In this document: positions 22,040 through 32,084 of the stretch, piece after piece | Numbering within the stretch: position 1 is the stretch's first letter | How the letters are laid out: the number at the start of each line of letters is the position of its first letter | Assembly (NCBI RefSeq): GCF_044904665.1 | Contig: NZ_JADIKM010000003.1 | Coordinates: 744,001-808,000 of the forward strand | Reading direction: 5' to 3' | From: Dyella_A ginsengisoli | Lineage (GTDB): Bacteria > Pseudomonadota > Gammaproteobacteria > Xanthomonadales > Rhodanobacteraceae | Length of the DNA: 64,000 nt | Notes under the pieces: model-generated | What the model was told of the DNA's origin: nothing | The model's input: the letters and a program-made list of their open reading frames with translations, nothing else | Database searches by the model: none | Program-made: the position numbers and the translations under genes

Positions 22040-24871
22040 TCACGGTTTGTATTGCAGGTTGTGGGAGTAGATGCGGTGCCGCGCGTCGCGGCCGGCGGCG
22101 TAGCTGCAGCCGCCCAGATGGATATGCGATACGGCCTGCTTTCCGATGTGCTCGACACCAGTCACGGTCTCCACGCCAAGGTCGGTGACTACTTCGCAGC
22201 CAAGCATGCGCGGAGCCCATTCCACGCCGCCGCCAGGAAGGTCGAACGGCGTGCTGGTGCTGCATTCCAGGATCGCGCCGCCATGGGTCGTGAGACGAAC
22301 ACACTCGGTCACCGATCGCTCGACCGCCTCCAGCGCGCGCCGGAACTTGGTCATGCCAGAGGTTGGAAGGTCCAGGCAGTCGAACTCGTCGCCCGGCTGC
22401 GCGTCCCCGGCGAGCAGCCCATCAGCCACCAGCATGTCGTCGCAAACGCACAAACCGCCGCCACCGCCGCCGCTGGAGCCACTGGTGGGAATCGTCACCT
22501 GCCCTGCTACCACGATGTCGTCGTAGGTCTGCAGCAACGCGTTCACGTTGGTGGTCGCCGACCAGGTCTTGGTGCCGCCGGTGCCGCCGGGATCGCGGGT
22601 GTAGATGTAGTAGGTGATGCCTTGCGTGAGGCCTGTCACGGCGTTGCTTACTGCGCTGTAGGCCACCGCCGCGGCGCCCATGTAGTAGGTGAAGGCATTC
22701 ACCGACACCGCGCCGGTGGAACTGGCCGTGAGCGCGGTCGTCGACCGCACTGACCCGTAGTTGAGCGTGAGGCTGTTGGGGATGTTCAGCTGGTTGCCGA
22801 GCAGTGCACCGCTGCCGGCCACGCCGAGCTTGTGCACGCCGCTGAAAAGCTCGCTGCCCTTGATACGCGCATAGGTTGTGCCATCCCCTAAGTTATCGAC
22901 GTTTTTGTTGAGGTGACCGCTCGCCGTATTATCGCTGAAATCGACGTAGGCTTTTGCTCCGCTTCCAGCAATACGCGTGTCGTTAACCGTAACGATCAAA
23001 TAATTTACACCGACATAATTAGCTGTAGAGATATAATTTTGCACATAAATCTCAGCATAAACTGCATTTGCCGGAACAACGCCGTTCGCACTAATCCAAT
23101 TCCAGCCAATCGCTGAAGATGATGCATTGATTGCAGCGCCTTTGAACGCACCAGATGCATCGGAAAAAACGATGCTTACGTTAATCGTTCCGCTAAAGGC
23201 ATACACAAGCGCCTTCAGCGAGAGTTTGTCCCCAACGTTAACTTGATACTTCGTTGATGTAACGGCACCGGCGCCCGAAGCTATGGGTCCAACTACCATG
23301 TATTGCGAACCGACCGCAGGCGATGGCGACGTGCTCTGGTAATAGAAAGCGCCGCCGCTGTAGGACTTCCAATTAGGTACTACACCACCTGCTAGAGGCA
23401 GCTGGAAAGAGTTGTTCTCTATGCTCCACGAAGATCCAGTGCCATTATTTCCGGCCGTTCGAGCATATACAGTGCCGTTTGCGATGTTGTCGATGTTCTT
23501 GTTCAGATGGTAGCCCGCTGCGAAATCGATCAGCGGGTTGCCGGACGATAGCCGTGAAAGCAACGGGCGGCCGTAGTTTGTGCCGTCACCGATGTTATCG
23601 AGCTGCTTGTTGAAATGGATGCCTTCAGAGAAGTCGATGACAGGCTTGCCACTGGACAGGCGGGTTTTCACCGGTCGCCCGAAGGTTGAGCCGTCAGGTA
23701 CTTCATCAACGCTCGACGGCTGCGCCACCATGCACACGTTGGAAAACAAGAACTGGCCTGCCGTGTGGCCTGTCACCTCACACTCTGCCACGGCGAAACG
23801 GGCTCCGGCGGGGGCCGGAGCGATCACCTTCGTGACGCAATTGGTGTAGGTGCCGCTACCTGCCGCACCGCACGTCGGGTATTGCGCCGAGCCGTCGGGG
23901 ATTGACGTCGCGATTTCGGTGTTGCTCATGTCCCGCCAGCTTATCCGAGCAAAACCGGTAGCACCGGCGTTCGCGCCGGCTTCCTTGACGCAGCAAGTAA
24001 CCGTGACTTGTTGCCCCAGAACTACCGGGATGTGCGCATCGTTGCGAAGTACGTTTGTCGCGACAGCCCCGGCAATGCTCGCGTCATGCACCGCGGCAAA
24101 GTTCACTATGGGGTCAGGCAGATTTGAGCCGCCCGTCTGTACAACCCAGCCCGGGTCGCCCGCGCCCGACCATGATGTGAGGCCGTTGGAGAACTGCGGG
24201 TTGAAGACGGCTGGGGCGTTGGCATTCGCGGTATTAGCCGTGCTCTGCGCCGCGTCCGCCTTCGACTTCGCCGCCGCGTAGATCGCGTTCAGCAGCGCCT
24301 GCCGCGTGGTGTAGACGTCCGCGAACTTCTGCCGGAAGGTAGTGCCGACGATGGTGGTGTCGCCGGCGAGGTTGTTCCACGCGGTGGGGCTGGTGAGGGT
24401 CCCGAGATAGCTGGTGAGCGCGGTGACGGCGTTGTCGTAGGCGGTCTTCTCGGTGGTGATGCCGAACGAGCTGGCCTGGGCGTCGATGCCGGCCTGCTCA
24501 GTGGAGATGACGTTGTAGTCGCGGATCACCACGGGCTTCTCGCCCTGGCTCAGCACATTGTCGCTGGCGATGTTGGCCAGCTCGGCGTTGGCCGCTGCGG
24601 CATCGGCAGCCGCGTTGTCCACCTCGGTCTTGAGGTCGGACAGAACGATGGTTCCGGCAGGCACGTCGGCGATCGCATGGGAGGTGCTGCCCCATGAGCT
24701 GCGCGCGCCACACGCGCTCACACCGCGCCATTCGAAATCGTAGGTCTTGGTACGGTCGAGCCCCTCCACCACAATCTGGGCGGCGGGGCTGCAGCTCTGG
24801 ATGTCACTCCACTGCGTTGTGCCGGTTTCGCGCCAGCGCACCTCTATTTTCACGGCGGCGGACTTGGCCAT
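22040..24871 (-). CDS. Tail fibre / receptor-binding protein with C-terminal Hint-like domain
   Basis: A 943-residue virion protein. The first 90 residues hold a fibronectin-like module (VEGLDRTKTYDFEWRG), and a helical Ala-rich stretch (about 85-215) follows. The middle has about four copies of a short repeat of the type HxNKxxDNIxDGTxYxR, separated by globular parts encoded by AT-richer DNA (about 22880-23460). After a Gly run (SGGGGGG) comes a domain at about 807-943 that looks like a Hint fold: CVCDDM at its start, LTTHGGAILECSTSTPF, and HRIYSHN near the end. It starts one base over the tip protein stop (TAATG). It should decide host range. Confidence 0.75.
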   Translation of the reverse strand: MAKSAAVKIEVRWRETGTTQWSDIQSCSPAAQIVVEGLDRTKTYDFEWRGVSACGARSSWGSTSHAIADVPAGTIVLSDLKTEVDNAAADAAAANAELANIASDNVLSQGEKPVVIRDYNVISTEQAGIDAQASSFGITTEKTAYDNAVTALTSYLGTLTSPTAWNNLAGDTTIVGTTFRQKFADVYTTRQALLNAIYAAAKSKADAAQSTANTANANAPAVFNPQFSNGLTSWSGAGDPGWVVQTGGSNLPDPIVNFAAVHDASIAGAVATNVLRNDAHIPVVLGQQVTVTCCVKEAGANAGATGFARISWRDMSNTEIATSIPDGSAQYPTCGAAGSGTYTNCVTKVIAPAPAGARFAVAECEVTGHTAGQFLFSNVCMVAQPSSVDEVPDGSTFGRPVKTRLSSGKPVIDFSEGIHFNKQLDNIGDGTNYGRPLLSRLSSGNPLIDFAAGYHLNKNIDNIANGTVYARTAGNNGTGSSWSIENNSFQLPLAGGVVPNWKSYSGGAFYYQSTSPSPAVGSQYMVVGPIASGAGAVTSTKYQVNVGDKLSLKALVYAFSGTINVSIVFSDASGAFKGAAINASSSAIGWNWISANGVVPANAVYAEIYVQNYISTANYVGVNYLIVTVNDTRIAGSGAKAYVDFSDNTASGHLNKNVDNLGDGTTYARIKGSELFSGVHKLGVAGSGALLGNQLNIPNSLTLNYGSVRSTTALTASSTGAVSVNAFTYYMGAAAVAYSAVSNAVTGLTQGITYYIYTRDPGGTGGTKTWSATTNVNALLQTYDDIVVAGQVTIPTSGSSGGGGGGLCVCDDMLVADGLLAGDAQPGDEFDCLDLPTSGMTKFRRALEAVERSVTECVRLTTHGGAILECSTSTPFDLPGGGVEWAPRMLGCEVVTDLGVETVTGVEHIGKQAVSHIHLGGCSYAAGRDARHRIYSHNLQYKP

Positions 24872-27312
24872 TACGCAGCCTCCAGCTCGCCGAGCTGGCG
24901 GCGCTTGTAGAGTGGAAGCCGGTAGATGCCCCCCGTGGGCGTGCTGGAGAACGCGGGAGCCGCGTGAATCACGCCGGCATCATCTGGCGCGCTCTCGCCG
25001 GCAAAGATCACTACGTCCGGAATATCCGGCGGCGAGCACCACGGTGTGCCAGTGATGGACGAAACGAAGGTTGGCGGCGTGCCCGTACCAGCCACCGGCA
25101 CGCTGGGCGCTTCATCCACGGCGGTGATGCGCGCGGTGAGGTCGTCGGATGGCTCCACCCGCTTGATGATCAGCCGTGTGGTCTCCAGCGTGCGTTCGCC
25201 CACCACCGCCAGATCACCGACGTGGATGGCGCTGTCCAATGCGGTAGCAAACGTGAATACGGACACGTCACCATCGCCGGTGGTGCTGGTATTGGTCACC
25301 AGCTGCAGGCCCGTGTCGGTCCGCACCTGCACGCCGTAGAGCCTCCCTGTTTCCAAGGTCACCGCGCCGGCCAGCGTGAGGCTCAGGCGATCGGTGCTGA
25401 TGCTTTTGATGCGTGCGGCACCACTGCCCCACTCCACCACGTCGTGCGCATGAGTCACCAAGTCGCCCGATTCGCACACGAGATGCTCGATGTCCGCCAT
25501 CCAGGTGTAGGTGTTGGCGCGCTTCGCTGCCGCCTCCAGGTGATAGCTGGCGAGCCGCCAGACGGCCTCCGGGTTGGTGCATACGCGAAGGTCCATCTCC
25601 TCGAAGCGGGTGGCGATAGCGGTGCCGCCGGCACCGTCCGCGCTGTAGCCGGTGGCGTACACCACCAGCTCGTCCTGCTGGTCGTTGGCCTCGGGGTTGG
25701 TCCACTTGCAGCGCAGGGCGTGCGGCGGGTCGTAAAAGGTGCGGGTGCCACTGAACTGCCAGCTGTTGGCCGGGGTGAACATCTGACGAGGCACGGTCTG
25801 CAGCACGTCGCGCACGCACCCGTATTTGCCGCGTGGCATGCTGAAGCTGGCGCGGCCAGCAGCCAGCACGTCCTGCAGCAGATCGAACAGGGTGCGGCCG
25901 CTGCTCTCCACGTGGTTGTAGGTGAAGTTGTAGGCGTCGCAGTCGGCCGCCCAGGCGGCGATACTGTCGATGTCCACACGCGAGTCGGGCATGCGCCGTG
26001 CCACGCCCGGGCAGCGCGTGAGCAGCCAGTGGTATACCCATGCACAGTTGGAGGTGGGCACGCTTTCCGTCCACAGGCCGGTAGCCGTGTCGTAGGTGCG
26101 GACGCGCTGGGTCACCTTGCAGTTGACGGTACTCACTACGCCCTGCAGCTGGTCGGTGGCCTTGATGCGGATAGCCAGCTTGGTGGTACCGGTATTGCTT
26201 GGCAGCTGTGCGCTGATGGAGCGCAACACCGTCCACACCGCATCACCGAAGGTGGCACCGGAGGCAGCACCGGGCCAGCTGCTCGCTCCACGAGTGACGC
26301 GCACGTCGTATTGGCCAGCGGCTACCTTCCACCGGATGCCGGCGCGCAACGTCTTGGAGGCGGCGCTGTTGATCTTGAACAGGCCCGTATCGATGGTGAA
26401 TCCACCGGCCAGGGTGATGCCGCTGGCGGTTGACGCATTCGTCCAGGTGCTGCCTCCCGTGGGTCGGTATTCCACCGTGAACGAGGTGTAGCCGGTCACC
26501 GAGTTGCCTTTGTTGTCCTTGCCGAAAAGGCCAGCAGGGAACTGCACGTCGATCGACAGCTCTGAGCTGAGCGCCTGCGACGTGCGCAGGTCGCTGGTGC
26601 CGCTGGTATTGAGTGCGGTACCCACCTGCAGCTCGTAAACGTCCTGCGTGAACAGCGTAGGCGCGGTGCCCACCTCGTACTCCACGTTGTCGTAGCTGGC
26701 GATAGGTGTTGAGCCGATCTGGATGTCGCTCACGTCGATGTCGCCAAAGCCCAGATCGAGCAGCATGCGGAGGTACTGGTCGTTGCCGCTTATCTCGGTG
26801 TACGGCAATGCGGCGTGCGTGGGAAAAAAGCGGCACGAGCCAACCACCAGCGGGATGGGGCTATACGGGCTGGCCTGGTTCTGGGTGCCGGTTAGGCTGG
26901 CCAACGTGTTGAATGGATCCCCTGCGCCAGGGAGCTTTGGCTGGGGCGGTGGCACGAGAATGTTGACCACCGTGAAGCCGTAGGCAACCACCTGAGCTGC
27001 CAATTGGTATTGGCCAAAGTACACAAGCACCGCTGCCACAACGAGAACCACGAGCTTCAACAGCTTGTTGCTGTTTCCTCCGCCCTGAGGGAAAGCCGTG
27101 ATATCCACGCGCTGGCCTGCCTTGGGTCGCACGCGCGGCCACAGAGATCGCGGCACGTCGCAACCACCTATCCATACGGAGACCGTGTGGCTCGCGCCAT
27201 CCCCGAGCAGCTCGGCAATGGTTTGGCCGGCTTTCGCCTCCGCGTAGATGGTCTCTTCAGCGGCAGGGTGGCGCAGAAGCTCCAACCGTACGGGACGGGC
27301 GACATCAGTCAT
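24871..27312 (-). CDS. Tail tip attachment protein (lambda gpJ-like)
   Basis: A large 813-residue protein located, as in lambda-like phages, after the NlpC-type tail protein. It has an N-terminal part, a hydrophobic stretch (about 84-110), and then domains like those of host-specificity protein J (for example PLVVGSCRFFPTHAALPYTE and the long beta-rich later part). It would form the tail tip and connect to the central fibre. The ATG 27312 lies just within the end of the upstream gene. Confidence 0.8.
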   Translation of the reverse strand: MTDVARPVRLELLRHPAAEETIYAEAKAGQTIAELLGDGASHTVSVWIGGCDVPRSLWPRVRPKAGQRVDITAFPQGGGNSNKLLKLVVLVVAAVLVYFGQYQLAAQVVAYGFTVVNILVPPPQPKLPGAGDPFNTLASLTGTQNQASPYSPIPLVVGSCRFFPTHAALPYTEISGNDQYLRMLLDLGFGDIDVSDIQIGSTPIASYDNVEYEVGTAPTLFTQDVYELQVGTALNTSGTSDLRTSQALSSELSIDVQFPAGLFGKDNKGNSVTGYTSFTVEYRPTGGSTWTNASTASGITLAGGFTIDTGLFKINSAASKTLRAGIRWKVAAGQYDVRVTRGASSWPGAASGATFGDAVWTVLRSISAQLPSNTGTTKLAIRIKATDQLQGVVSTVNCKVTQRVRTYDTATGLWTESVPTSNCAWVYHWLLTRCPGVARRMPDSRVDIDSIAAWAADCDAYNFTYNHVESSGRTLFDLLQDVLAAGRASFSMPRGKYGCVRDVLQTVPRQMFTPANSWQFSGTRTFYDPPHALRCKWTNPEANDQQDELVVYATGYSADGAGGTAIATRFEEMDLRVCTNPEAVWRLASYHLEAAAKRANTYTWMADIEHLVCESGDLVTHAHDVVEWGSGAARIKSISTDRLSLTLAGAVTLETGRLYGVQVRTDTGLQLVTNTSTTGDGDVSVFTFATALDSAIHVGDLAVVGERTLETTRLIIKRVEPSDDLTARITAVDEAPSVPVAGTGTPPTFVSSITGTPWCSPPDIPDVVIFAGESAPDDAGVIHAAPAFSSTPTGGIYRLPLYKRRQLGELEAA

Positions 27313-27709
27313 GGCGGTAGATGCCTTCAATGCGTCGATTCCAGCGGTGGTTGTCGAGACGGTCCCACTTCACGCTGTCGCCGGGGGCCGCGTGAAGAAA
27401 GGCCAGCGAGTTGAGCATGACGCCGCAGTGCCATGGCCGGCCGGCGATGGCGAGCACCACCACGTCACCCATGCGCGGCTGCTCGGTGCGCTGCCAGCCA
27501 TCCCCGCGCACGCGCTCAATCTCGGCGGCAATGCCAGGCCAGTCTTCGCCGTCGGTGTAGGCTTCGCTGCAGTCCGGCAGGGCGCGCTGGAAAACCTCGC
27601 GGTATACGCACACCACCAGCCCCCAGCAATCCACGCCGGTGGCGCTGCGCCCCTTGTCCACGTAGGGAATGCCGATGTAGTCGGCAGCCCATGGCGGCAG
27701 CGGCATCAC
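27305..27709 (-). CDS. NlpC/P60-type tail assembly protein
   Basis: A 134-residue cysteine peptidase-like protein: C28 in GVDCWGLV and H94 in RPWHCG give the Cys-His pair of the NlpC/P60 fold. In lambda-like phages (gpK) it belongs to the tail tip and may open peptidoglycan during DNA entry. It overlaps neighbours on both sides by 4 to 8 bases. Confidence 0.85.
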   Translation of the reverse strand: MMPLPPWAADYIGIPYVDKGRSATGVDCWGLVVCVYREVFQRALPDCSEAYTDGEDWPGIAAEIERVRGDGWQRTEQPRMGDVVVLAIAGRPWHCGVMLNSLAFLHAAPGDSVKWDRLDNHRWNRRIEGIYRHD

Positions 27710-28182
27710 AGGAACAGCCCCGGGGAGTTGGGTGGGGTATAGCTCTGCGCGGGCACCATCTGGTTGAGCACGTCGTCCTGGTAGCCCAGGGTGCCGGTGA
27801 TGGTGAGCACGTCGTACACTGCCGACACCAGCGAGAAGTCGAACGGGCCGGCCTCCACTGTGTCCGGGCTGCTGGCGAGAAACACCTCGAGCGTGATCTG
27901 CGGCACACCAGAAACCGTGCGGATCAGACGCAACACCTCGCGGTCGACGTTGTCGATGACGATCTGTACCTGCGGAATCTGGTCATCCACCTGGGCCGGC
28001 AAAGTGATCCGCATCGGCGCCGGGCGGAAGTCGCCCGCCGCGCGGTACACCACTGCGTTGTTGTTCACCAGGTACTGCGTGGCGATGGCGGGGTGGGTAA
28101 TGGTGACTCCCACCAGAAACACCTCGCCCGTCTCCTGCGCCAGCATGGCGCGCAGTGCGTTGGGGGATACCTCGCGGCTCAC
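27706..28182 (-). CDS. Tail tip protein, DUF1833-like
   Basis: A 158-residue beta-rich protein (FLVGVTITHPAIATQYLVNN; ITLPAQVDDQIPQVQIVIDN). Genes of this size and place, between the tape measure block and the NlpC gene, often belong to DUF1833 and are minor tail tip proteins. The family assignment is by recall of pattern and order. Confidence 0.65.
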   Translation of the reverse strand: MSREVSPNALRAMLAQETGEVFLVGVTITHPAIATQYLVNNNAVVYRAAGDFRPAPMRITLPAQVDDQIPQVQIVIDNVDREVLRLIRTVSGVPQITLEVFLASSPDTVEAGPFDFSLVSAVYDVLTITGTLGYQDDVLNQMVPAQSYTPPNSPGLFL

Positions 28183-28538
28183 GGAAGAATCTCCAGCTGC
28201 AGGGTTACCAGCCAGCGATTCACCAGCCCCTTGATGTAGCTGGCCGCCGGCTTGCGTAGAAAACGGTAGGTCGCCGTCGAACCGCTGCGGAAGTCGGTCC
28301 AGTCAAACGGAAGCGTGCGCTGCAGCGTGGTGGCGTAGAACGTCTGCAGCGTGGCCCACTGCGCCTGCGTGAGCTTTACCGTGCAGGAAAATGGCTCGGC
28401 CGTTCCGGTCCACCGCGGGCGCATCTTCGCCACGCCGGCATCCATCTGGGTGCGGATCGCCTCCTCCGCCCCAGCGTAGGCGGCACTGTTGTCCGCCTGC
28501 GGTGCAGGCAAGGTGCTCGGCCAGGTGGGGTTTGACAT
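28179..28538 (-). CDS. Minor tail protein (119 residues)
   Basis: A 119-residue protein (FSCTVKLTQAQWATLQTFYA, TLPFDWTDFRSGSTATYRFL) directly after the tape measure gene. The place equals that of lambda gpM-type tip proteins. No strong motif; four-base overlap with the next gene. Confidence 0.65.
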   Translation of the reverse strand: MSNPTWPSTLPAPQADNSAAYAGAEEAIRTQMDAGVAKMRPRWTGTAEPFSCTVKLTQAQWATLQTFYATTLQRTLPFDWTDFRSGSTATYRFLRKPAASYIKGLVNRWLVTLQLEILP

Positions 28539-28540
28539 GG

Positions 28541-31500
28541 TCAGGCTCCCGCCGGCGCGTAGCTGCGGCCGGGGCGCCGCGTACCGGTTGCGGCGTTCAC
28601 GGCCTGTCCCAGGCGACCGCCGCGCGCCACATCATCTGCCGCGGCGTTGATGAAGGCATCGATCACCCAGCGGCCCCATGGATCCTTGCGCGCATCGGCG
28701 CGGCCACCGTTTTCCGCGCCGTAGATGTTGACGATGGGCGCCATGTCGCCACCGCCAGATGCCGTAGCCGCAGCAGCGCCGACACGGCCCCCGTCCGCAA
28801 AGCGCGGCAGGCGCATGGCGTTCACGTCGTCCATGAAGCGCTGGCCGTAGTAATTGGTGGCCTTGGCGGTGATCACGTTCTCGCCGTCGCTCAGGCGCGC
28901 CAGCACGCTGTCGCTGGTGCCGGTACCGGGGCCGCGGATGCGGCCGCCATCGGCATGGCCGGCGAGGCTGAAACCGCCAGAGAAGCTGCCATTGTCCATG
29001 CCGCTGTAGGCTCCCAAGCCACCCGATGCAGCTGAGTAGCCGGCGCCACCGCCGGAAAAGGCGGTACTGGAGCCGCCGATTATGCTGAGCAGTCCTGAAA
29101 CCGCCTGCGCCTCCAGCGCCTGCACCACCATGCGCGCGAGGGTCTTCTCGAAATCCTGCTCAACGGTCTTGAGGCTCACGTGCGAGCCGGTAGCCCAGGC
29201 AACACCGTCCGCTTCCATGTCGCCGAACATGTTGCCGAAGCCGTCTTTCACGGTACCGGCCACGTCCTCGGCGTGGGTCTTGAAGTCCTCCAGCGCCGCG
29301 CGCGCACCGTTGGCCCAGTTGCCCATGGCGTCTTTGCGCTGCTGCCAGTAGCCCACCTCACGCGCGGCCTGCTGCTGCTCCCACGAGTCGATCGACTGAA
29401 GCTCCTGCAGGTACTGCGGTGAGTCCAGCCCACCCTGCTTGCGATACTGCTTGGTCAGCTCGTCGCGGCGGGCGTCAGCCTGGGCGCGCAGCTGGTCGAG
29501 GATCTGCGCCTGCTGGCTGTAGTCGCTGCCATGGCCGATGGCATCCACCTGCCGGCTGGCGGATTGCTCGCGCGATCGCTGGTACGTCTGCAGCGACAGG
29601 TTGATCTGCTCGTTGATCTCCAGCAGCTTGCGCTGTGCCGTGAGGTGATCGTTATCAGCCTGCTTGCGCTGGCTGGCGGCATCGGTCTCCACCGCGCGAC
29701 GCTTGGCCTCCACATCGGCCAGCTGCTGCTCGATGCGGATCTGCTCGGCGCCGGTGGCCTTGCGCTGGCGCAGCGCATCTGCCTCTTTGGCGAGTGATGC
29801 CTCCAGCTGCTTGGCGTGGTCGTCGATCAGCGCGATGCGCTGGTGGTAGTAGTCGGCCTCGTCGATCAGCCCGGCTCGCTCATTTCCCTGTAGCTCACGC
29901 GAGCTGTTGGTGAACACATCGTCGATCTGCTTCTGCGCGTTGCGGTAGCCGTCGACCATCGCCTGCAGGCTGGCGCTGTCGAGCGCGGATGCTCCAGGTG
30001 CCTGGAATTTTCGATCGATGCCCGCCTTCAGCGTGTCGAACAGGCCGCCGGCAAAGGTAGCCGAACCGTCCGTGTTGACGATGCGCATCACGCCCTTGAG
30101 GCGTGCGTTGTCTGGCTCTGCATTGGCCCACAGCTTCTCGAATGAGGCGGTGAGCTGGTCCATCGCCTGCTTCTTCGCCGAGAGCTTGTCGACGCTCGCC
30201 GCGAGGCGGTCCACCTCCGAGTCGCCCTGGATAGCCTGGGCATTGCGCTGGGTATCCGCAGCGCGCTGGTCCGCGCGATCGGTTTGCGCCTGCAGCTGGG
30301 CACGCAGGTCGGCCAGCTTGCGCTCGTCGGCCGGCGACCACGAGGCGAACGTGAGCGGGTTTCCGCTCTGCGCGTTCGCCTTTTGCCCCATCAGGCTGTA
30401 GATCTGCGTCTGCAGGTCAGCAGTGCCGGCGAGCAGGCTGGCGCCCGTCTTGAACTCCTCCCACCAACCACGGGTGGATGCCTTCACGGAATCCCATGCG
30501 GCGGCCAAGCCGTACACCTGCCCCTTCATCTCCTCAATGCGCGGCCCGATGGCGTTGTGGAACGCCTCCGCCTCCACGCGCACGGCCTCCTGCTGGTTGC
30601 CCTGCTCCTCGAGCGCCTTGATCTGCTCGTACGTCGCCTCGGTGAGAAAGTGGTACTGGTCGTTGGCCTTTACGGCGCCGGCGGCCGTGCCATCGAACAG
30701 GGTCATCACCGACTGCGTGGCCTGCTCTGCGCTCTTGCCGGTGAGCTCGGCCATGTCGAAGGCGGCCTGGCCCACCGCCGCCAGCGCATCGCCCCCCACC
30801 TTGCCGGTGGCCACGAGTGAGGTGAGGATGTCGCGCGCCTCGCTCACACGGTTCGTGGCGCCGCCAATGGCCGACGCCATCTGGATCACCTGCCCCTGCG
30901 TGACGCCGGCAAAGTTGCCGCTGGTGGCGATGGCCTCATTAAGGCGCTGCTGCTGCTCATACTCGTCGTACGCCGCTTTGCCCAGCACCACCAGGCCACC
31001 GGCCAAGGCGCCCACACCCAGCACCGCCGGGGAGAGCAGCGCAGAGAGCAGCCCGGTGCGGCTGGCCAGCGTGGCCAGCGAACCCTCGAAGTTGCTGATG
31101 TCGCCGCGCGCCAGCTCAGCCACCATGTAGCCGAGCTCGCGCTTGGCGCCGGCGGTGTTGAGGCTGAAGTGCGACATCGCCTCGCCGGCCGCCCCAATGC
31201 GCACCCGGCTTTCGTCGATCGCCGCGCTGAATCGCTTGTAATCGTCGGCGCCGATGATGCCGGCCTGGCGAAACTGGTTGAGCTTGTCCTGCTGCTGGTC
31301 GAGCTTTTCCAGTGCGGCAATGGTGGGGTCGATCTGCCCCACCAGCTTGCCCAGCTCCTCGCGCTGCGCCTCGATGCCGGCGGTGCGCGCCGCGGCGGCG
31401 GCCTGCTGCTGCTCGGCCTGCACCATGCGGGTGGCGCCGGCCATGGCGCGGTTCTGCGCATCCACCAGCCGGCCCAGCCCCACGGTGGCGCTGGCCTGGG

Positions 31501-31795
31501 TGGCGGTGCTTCGCTGGGTGGCCTCTGCAGCGGCGCGCTCGGCCTCGGCGCGAGCCACGGAGGCCTGCACCATGGCCTTGATGCGGCCCTCTGCCTCGGC
31601 CGCGGATTCGCCCAGTTCCTTGGTGGCCTGGGCGTTGGCTTTTTCCGCCTGCGCAGAGGCCTGGGCGGACTGCGCCGCGCCCTGCTGCGCCTGATCCACC
31701 GCCGTGACCTGCGTGGCCACGTCGCCCAGCACGGCCTTGATATCGCCGGAACCGGTCGCTTCAAGCTTGAGGCGCAGGGTGTTCTCGGTGATCAC
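28541..31795 (-). CDS. Tail tape measure protein
   Basis: A 1084-residue, strongly helical protein, the longest gene of the phage, lying after the tail assembly chaperone pair as in lambda (gpH). It sets tail length and is ejected with the DNA. Seen are long Ala/Gln/Glu-rich coiled-coil stretches, a hydrophobic patch near 255-275 (LGVGALAGGLVVLGKAAYD), and a Gly-rich end. By the lambda ratio its length predicts a tail of roughly 160 nm. The start is GTG 31795. Confidence 0.9.
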   Translation of the reverse strand: MITENTLRLKLEATGSGDIKAVLGDVATQVTAVDQAQQGAAQSAQASAQAEKANAQATKELGESAAEAEGRIKAMVQASVARAEAERAAAEATQRSTATQASATVGLGRLVDAQNRAMAGATRMVQAEQQQAAAAARTAGIEAQREELGKLVGQIDPTIAALEKLDQQQDKLNQFRQAGIIGADDYKRFSAAIDESRVRIGAAGEAMSHFSLNTAGAKRELGYMVAELARGDISNFEGSLATLASRTGLLSALLSPAVLGVGALAGGLVVLGKAAYDEYEQQQRLNEAIATSGNFAGVTQGQVIQMASAIGGATNRVSEARDILTSLVATGKVGGDALAAVGQAAFDMAELTGKSAEQATQSVMTLFDGTAAGAVKANDQYHFLTEATYEQIKALEEQGNQQEAVRVEAEAFHNAIGPRIEEMKGQVYGLAAAWDSVKASTRGWWEEFKTGASLLAGTADLQTQIYSLMGQKANAQSGNPLTFASWSPADERKLADLRAQLQAQTDRADQRAADTQRNAQAIQGDSEVDRLAASVDKLSAKKQAMDQLTASFEKLWANAEPDNARLKGVMRIVNTDGSATFAGGLFDTLKAGIDRKFQAPGASALDSASLQAMVDGYRNAQKQIDDVFTNSSRELQGNERAGLIDEADYYHQRIALIDDHAKQLEASLAKEADALRQRKATGAEQIRIEQQLADVEAKRRAVETDAASQRKQADNDHLTAQRKLLEINEQINLSLQTYQRSREQSASRQVDAIGHGSDYSQQAQILDQLRAQADARRDELTKQYRKQGGLDSPQYLQELQSIDSWEQQQAAREVGYWQQRKDAMGNWANGARAALEDFKTHAEDVAGTVKDGFGNMFGDMEADGVAWATGSHVSLKTVEQDFEKTLARMVVQALEAQAVSGLLSIIGGSSTAFSGGGAGYSAASGGLGAYSGMDNGSFSGGFSLAGHADGGRIRGPGTGTSDSVLARLSDGENVITAKATNYYGQRFMDDVNAMRLPRFADGGRVGAAAATASGGGDMAPIVNIYGAENGGRADARKDPWGRWVIDAFINAAADDVARGGRLGQAVNAATGTRRPGRSYAPAGA

Positions 31796-31819
31796 TTGGG
31801 GCGCACCACCTGATTTGGG

Positions 31820-32065
31820 TTACTTGCCGGCCGGCCGCTTTTCGAGACCCTTCTCTGCTAGCAGCGCGGCGAGATCTTCCACGTGCAGGCAATCACACAT
31901 GCACGCGTACTCGTTGGCCGACTGGACGACGGCAATGCTGCCGTTGCAGAAGTCGTTGCCCGGCACAGCGCTATGCAGCACGCCAAACGCCTCGATCTTC
32001 CCGTCGCTGGTAAGCCGCACGATCTTGTCGCCGTTCTTGGCCTCACGCCCATTTCGGTAGTGCAT
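31820..32065 (-). CDS. Small protein between tail chaperone and tape measure
   Basis: An 81-residue protein (REAKNGDKIVRLTSDGKIEA, then CMCDCLHVEDLAALLAEKG). The CxCxC group may bind metal. A good GGAGGA ribosome site precedes ATG 32065. Function unknown. Confidence 0.65.
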   Translation of the reverse strand: MHYRNGREAKNGDKIVRLTSDGKIEAFGVLHSAVPGNDFCNGSIAVVQSANEYACMCDCLHVEDLAALLAEKGLEKRPAGK

Positions 32066-32084
32066 GGCTTTTCTCCTCCGGTGG

